Assembly (NCBI GenBank): GCA_016207445.1
Contig: JACQPS010000035.1
Coordinates: forward strand, 1-5,609
Source of the DNA: Gemmatimonadota bacterium
Lineage (GTDB): Bacteria; Gemmatimonadota; Gemmatimonadetes; Longimicrobiales; RSA9
Length of the DNA stretch: 5,609 bases
Direction: 5' to 3'
Shown here: positions 5,539-5,609 of the stretch, piece by piece
How the letters are laid out: every line of letters starts with the position of its first letter
How positions within the stretch are numbered: the first letter of the stretch is position 1
The notes under the pieces: generated by a model
What the model saw: only the letters and a program-made list of their open reading frames with translations
Databases searched by the model: none
Told to the model about the DNA's origin: nothing
Translations under genes and position numbers: made by a program

Positions 5539-5609
5539 GCCGCGTGCTCCCAGGCTCGGCCGTGCACGCCGCGCCGCTTTTCCGCCCGTACACGACGTAG
5601 AACCCGAGC
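5468..5609. repeat. Perfect 142-bp loop-less palindrome at the window edge
   Basis: Bases 5539-5609 are the exact reverse complement of 5468-5538. There is no mismatch over 71 bases per arm and no spacer; the axis lies between 5538 and 5539 (GCGGC|GCCGC). It runs to the last base of the window, so the arms may be longer. It folds back inside the merT-like coding region. Long perfect palindromes without a loop are unstable in living cells, so a fold-back artefact of library preparation or assembly at a contig end is the likeliest cause. A real inverted duplication cannot be excluded. Confidence 0.95.

Noticed and set aside
5468..5609. Intrinsic terminator of the mer operon
   Set aside because: The arms are 71 bases with no loop, lie inside the merT coding region, and show no T-run; a fold-back artefact or inverted duplication fits better.

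Overview
The window is a GC-rich stretch of dense bacterial DNA, probably from a free-living Gram-negative soil or sediment bacterium. GC content, a periplasmic-type molybdoenzyme, a signal peptide for an exported hydrolase and a 'CACGCAGAG'-type intergenic repeat would fit Gemmatimonadota, Acidobacteriota or similar phyla. That placement is a low-confidence guess, because no marker gene is present.

Layout. (1) 1-290, + strand: the C-terminal end of a sulfite-oxidase-family molybdoenzyme. (2) 291-425: a gene-free gap carrying a degenerate inverted repeat. (3) 1683 down to 426, - strand: a uracil-DNA-glycosylase-superfamily protein followed by an 80-residue protein I do not recognise, probably co-transcribed. 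(4) 1698-1795: seven copies of a 14-bp tandem repeat in the divergent promoter gap. (5) 1818-3095, + strand: a PLP-dependent enzyme of the cystathionine gamma-synthase/gamma-lyase family. (6) 3096-3420: a hairpin, then the ribosome-binding site, signal peptide and first ~60 codons of what looks like a serine hydrolase, which abruptly loses its family resemblance. (7) 3402-5538, + strand: a compact metal-resistance operon consisting of promoter/operator, mercuric reductase (merA), a CsoR/RcnR-family (DUF156) metal-sensing repressor and a MerT-like mercury transporter. The transporter runs into a perfect 142-bp loop-less palindrome at the window edge, so its true C-terminus is not visible.

The most interesting point is the last module. 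It has the classic mercury chemistry: a reductase with GTCVNVGC and a C-terminal CC pair, and a transporter with a CC pair in its first membrane helix. No MerR is visible. Instead a CsoR-family protein with a Cys-His-Cys sensor triad sits between the two genes, and a perfect ATACCC-N4-GGGTAT palindrome, of the type CsoR-family repressors bind, overlaps the probable -10 region just upstream of merA. The inferred circuit is that the CsoR-like protein represses the operon, metal bound to its thiols releases it, MerT imports Hg(II) and MerA reduces it to Hg(0). The module appears to have landed in, or replaced, the serine hydrolase gene, and merA and the regulator favour G-ending codons more than the upstream genes do.
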